Assembly: GCA_035628055.1 (NCBI GenBank)
Contig: DASPKO010000247.1
Coordinates: 1 to 15,301, forward strand
Length of the DNA stretch: 15,301 nt
DNA from: DASPKO01 sp035628055
GTDB taxonomy: Bacteria > Planctomycetota > Phycisphaerae > Phycisphaerales > UBA1924
Direction: 5' to 3'
The notes below the pieces were generated by a model. That model searched no databases, was not told where the DNA came from, and saw only the letters and a program-made list of their open reading frames with translations. This document shows positions 14,108 through 15,301 of the stretch, one piece after another. How positions within the stretch are numbered: position 1 is the first letter of the stretch; every line of letters starts with the position of its first letter. A program made the translations under genes and the position numbers.

Positions 14108-15301
14108 ATGCGCATCGCCCTCACGGCCGGTCTGGTCGCGCTGCTGGTCCTGAGCTCCGCCGTGCCGGCCGGCACAGCCGCGCCGGCGCGCTCCGCGGGC
14201 CCGGCCCGGTCCGCGCCGCGGGAGGCGCAGCCCGAAGGCCCCGGATCGTCGCGGGCGCCCGCCGCGGACCTGCTCGCCCTGCTGGACCAGTACCACGAGT
14301 GGTCTCTGCAGCAGAACCCGACGGAGGCCAGCCGGCGCGGCGACAAGCGCTTCGGGGCCCTCCTGCGCGACGAGAGCCCCGAGGCCTACGCGGCGCGCGA
14401 GCAGTTCGTGCGCGCCCTGCGCGCGGAGCTGGACGCGATCGACCCGACGGCGCTCGCCGACGAGGACCGGCTCAACGCCGACCTGCTCGCGTACGAGCTC
14501 GACTCGTTCCTGGCCGACCGGCCCTTTCATCAGGAGCAGATCCAGCTCAGCAGCCGCTCAGGGCCGCAGATCTGGCTTCCCCAGCTCGCCGACACGCTCG
14601 TCTTCACGACCGAGCGGGACTACGCAGACTACGCGGCCCGTCTCGAGGCCATCGGACCCTACATCGACCAGGTCATCGCGCAGATGCGGCTGGGCCTGGC
14701 GGCGGGCCGCGTCCCCCCGCGGGTCACGCTCGCGGGCGTTGTCGAGCAGACGCGCGCCCTGGCGGCTGCCGGGGTCGCGCGGGCGCCCGAGTCCAGCCCC
14801 TTCTATGAGCCCTTTGCGGCCCACCCGCCCGACGACCCACTGGCCGGGCGGGCCCGCGCCGCCATCGCGGGAGTCGTGGTGCCGGCGTTTTCGCGCCTCG
14901 CCGATTTCCTGGAGACCGAGTACGTCCCCCGGGCGCGGGAGTCCGTCGGCGCCTCCGAGGGTATCGACGGACTCGACTTCTACCGCGCCCAGCTCCGCGA
15001 GCACACCACGCTCGACCTGTCCCCGGACCAGGTGCACGAGATCGGGCTGGCGGAGGTCGCGCGCCTCCGCGCGGAGATGCTCGAGACCATCGCGCGCACC
15101 GACTTTGCGGCACGCGAGTCGCTCCGGGGCGACGCGCTCCTGGCCGCGTTCCTCGAGTACCTGCGCACCGACCCGCGCTTCTATCACGCCACCGAGGCCG
15201 ACCTGCTCCTCGGATACCGCGACATCGCCAAGCTCATTGACGCCCAGCTCCCGCGGCTCTTCGGGACGCTCCCGCGCACGCCCTACGGCGTGCGCGCGAT
15301 G
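14108..15301 (+). CDS. Exported DUF885-family protein, 3' end outside the window
   Basis: The first 398 codons of a gene that runs off the right edge. Residues 1 to about 24 form a signal peptide (Arg2, a Leu/Val/Ala core and an AGTA-A-type cleavage site), followed by a low-complexity Ala/Pro/Arg/Ser linker to about residue 50. The mature domain begins LLALLDQYHEWSLQQNPTEA with the Pro...Ala...Gly-Asp-Lys-Arg-Phe pattern typical of DUF885. It continues with a helical region, an IWLPQLADT segment and a DFYRAQLREHTTLDLSPDQVHEIGL segment, then LPRTPYGVRAM at the edge. DUF885 proteins are large, mostly helical and often exported. Members I recall carry an HExxPGHH motif suggesting a metallopeptidase, which would lie beyond the window and cannot be checked here. 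A full-length protein would be about 580-620 residues. Confidence 0.85.
   Translation, partial: MRIALTAGLVALLVLSSAVPAGTAAPARSAGPARSAPREAQPEGPGSSRAPAADLLALLDQYHEWSLQQNPTEASRRGDKRFGALLRDESPEAYAAREQFVRALRAELDAIDPTALADEDRLNADLLAYELDSFLADRPFHQEQIQLSSRSGPQIWLPQLADTLVFTTERDYADYAARLEAIGPYIDQVIAQMRLGLAAGRVPPRVTLAGVVEQTRALAAAGVARAPESSPFYEPFAAHPPDDPLAGRARAAIAGVVVPAFSRLADFLETEYVPRARESVGASEGIDGLDFYRAQLREHTTLDLSPDQVHEIGLAEVARLRAEMLETIARTDFAARESLRGDALLAAFLEYLRTDPRFYHATEADLLLGYRDIAKLIDAQLPRLFGTLPRTPYGVRAM

Noticed and set aside
1..15301. Mobile element, CRISPR array, toxin-antitoxin or defence system
   Set aside because: No transposase, integrase, terminal repeats, regularly spaced repeats or defence-type domains were seen. 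The tRNA has no adjacent integrase or duplicated 3' end.

Overview
This window is very GC-rich bacterial DNA, by eye around 70% G+C or more. It most likely comes from a planctomycete of the Phycisphaerae type. The best evidence is a pair of secreted beta-helix proteins whose C-termini are single or paired dockerin-like repeats ending in the same ...SGGCP sequence, a tail I associate with 'GC-type dockerin' proteins of Phycisphaerae. A planctomycete-style DUF6655-like lipoprotein and a bacterial GH3 enzyme fit with this. No species can be named from the sequence.

Left part (1-2414): two secreted dockerin-tailed proteins in tandem. The first is only a C-terminal fragment. The second has a signal peptide, calcium-binding-type Asp repeats and a parallel beta-helix. 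Its dockerin tail is cut off by an apparent one-base deletion near 2202. The last 59 bases of the two genes are almost identical. An inverted repeat right after the second gene may be its terminator.

Middle (2415-3237): a mostly non-coding stretch with tRNA-Ser(CGA) on the minus strand, with a recognisable promoter. After it comes an envelope pair: a lipoprotein (3238-3921) that overlaps by ATGA a 1176-residue AsmA-like inner-membrane-anchored protein (3918-7448). A 121-base gap with hairpins, a -10-like box and a strong Shine-Dalgarno site leads into a tight two-gene unit: an alpha/beta hydrolase (TTG start, 7570-8412) and a GH3-family acyl-adenylating enzyme (8415-10094).

Right part (10095-15301): a CopA-type copper-exporting P1B ATPase with a His-rich linker, aroA (EPSP synthase) convergent to it, and divergent from aroA a secreted DUF885 protein that runs off the window.

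The observation I find most worth following is in the start signals. The ATPase, aroA and DUF885 genes have no Shine-Dalgarno site. Each has a TACNNT box ending exactly six bases before the start codon, as expected for leaderless transcripts. By contrast, the two TTG-start genes have strong Shine-Dalgarno sites. No mobile element, CRISPR array, phage region or defence system was seen.
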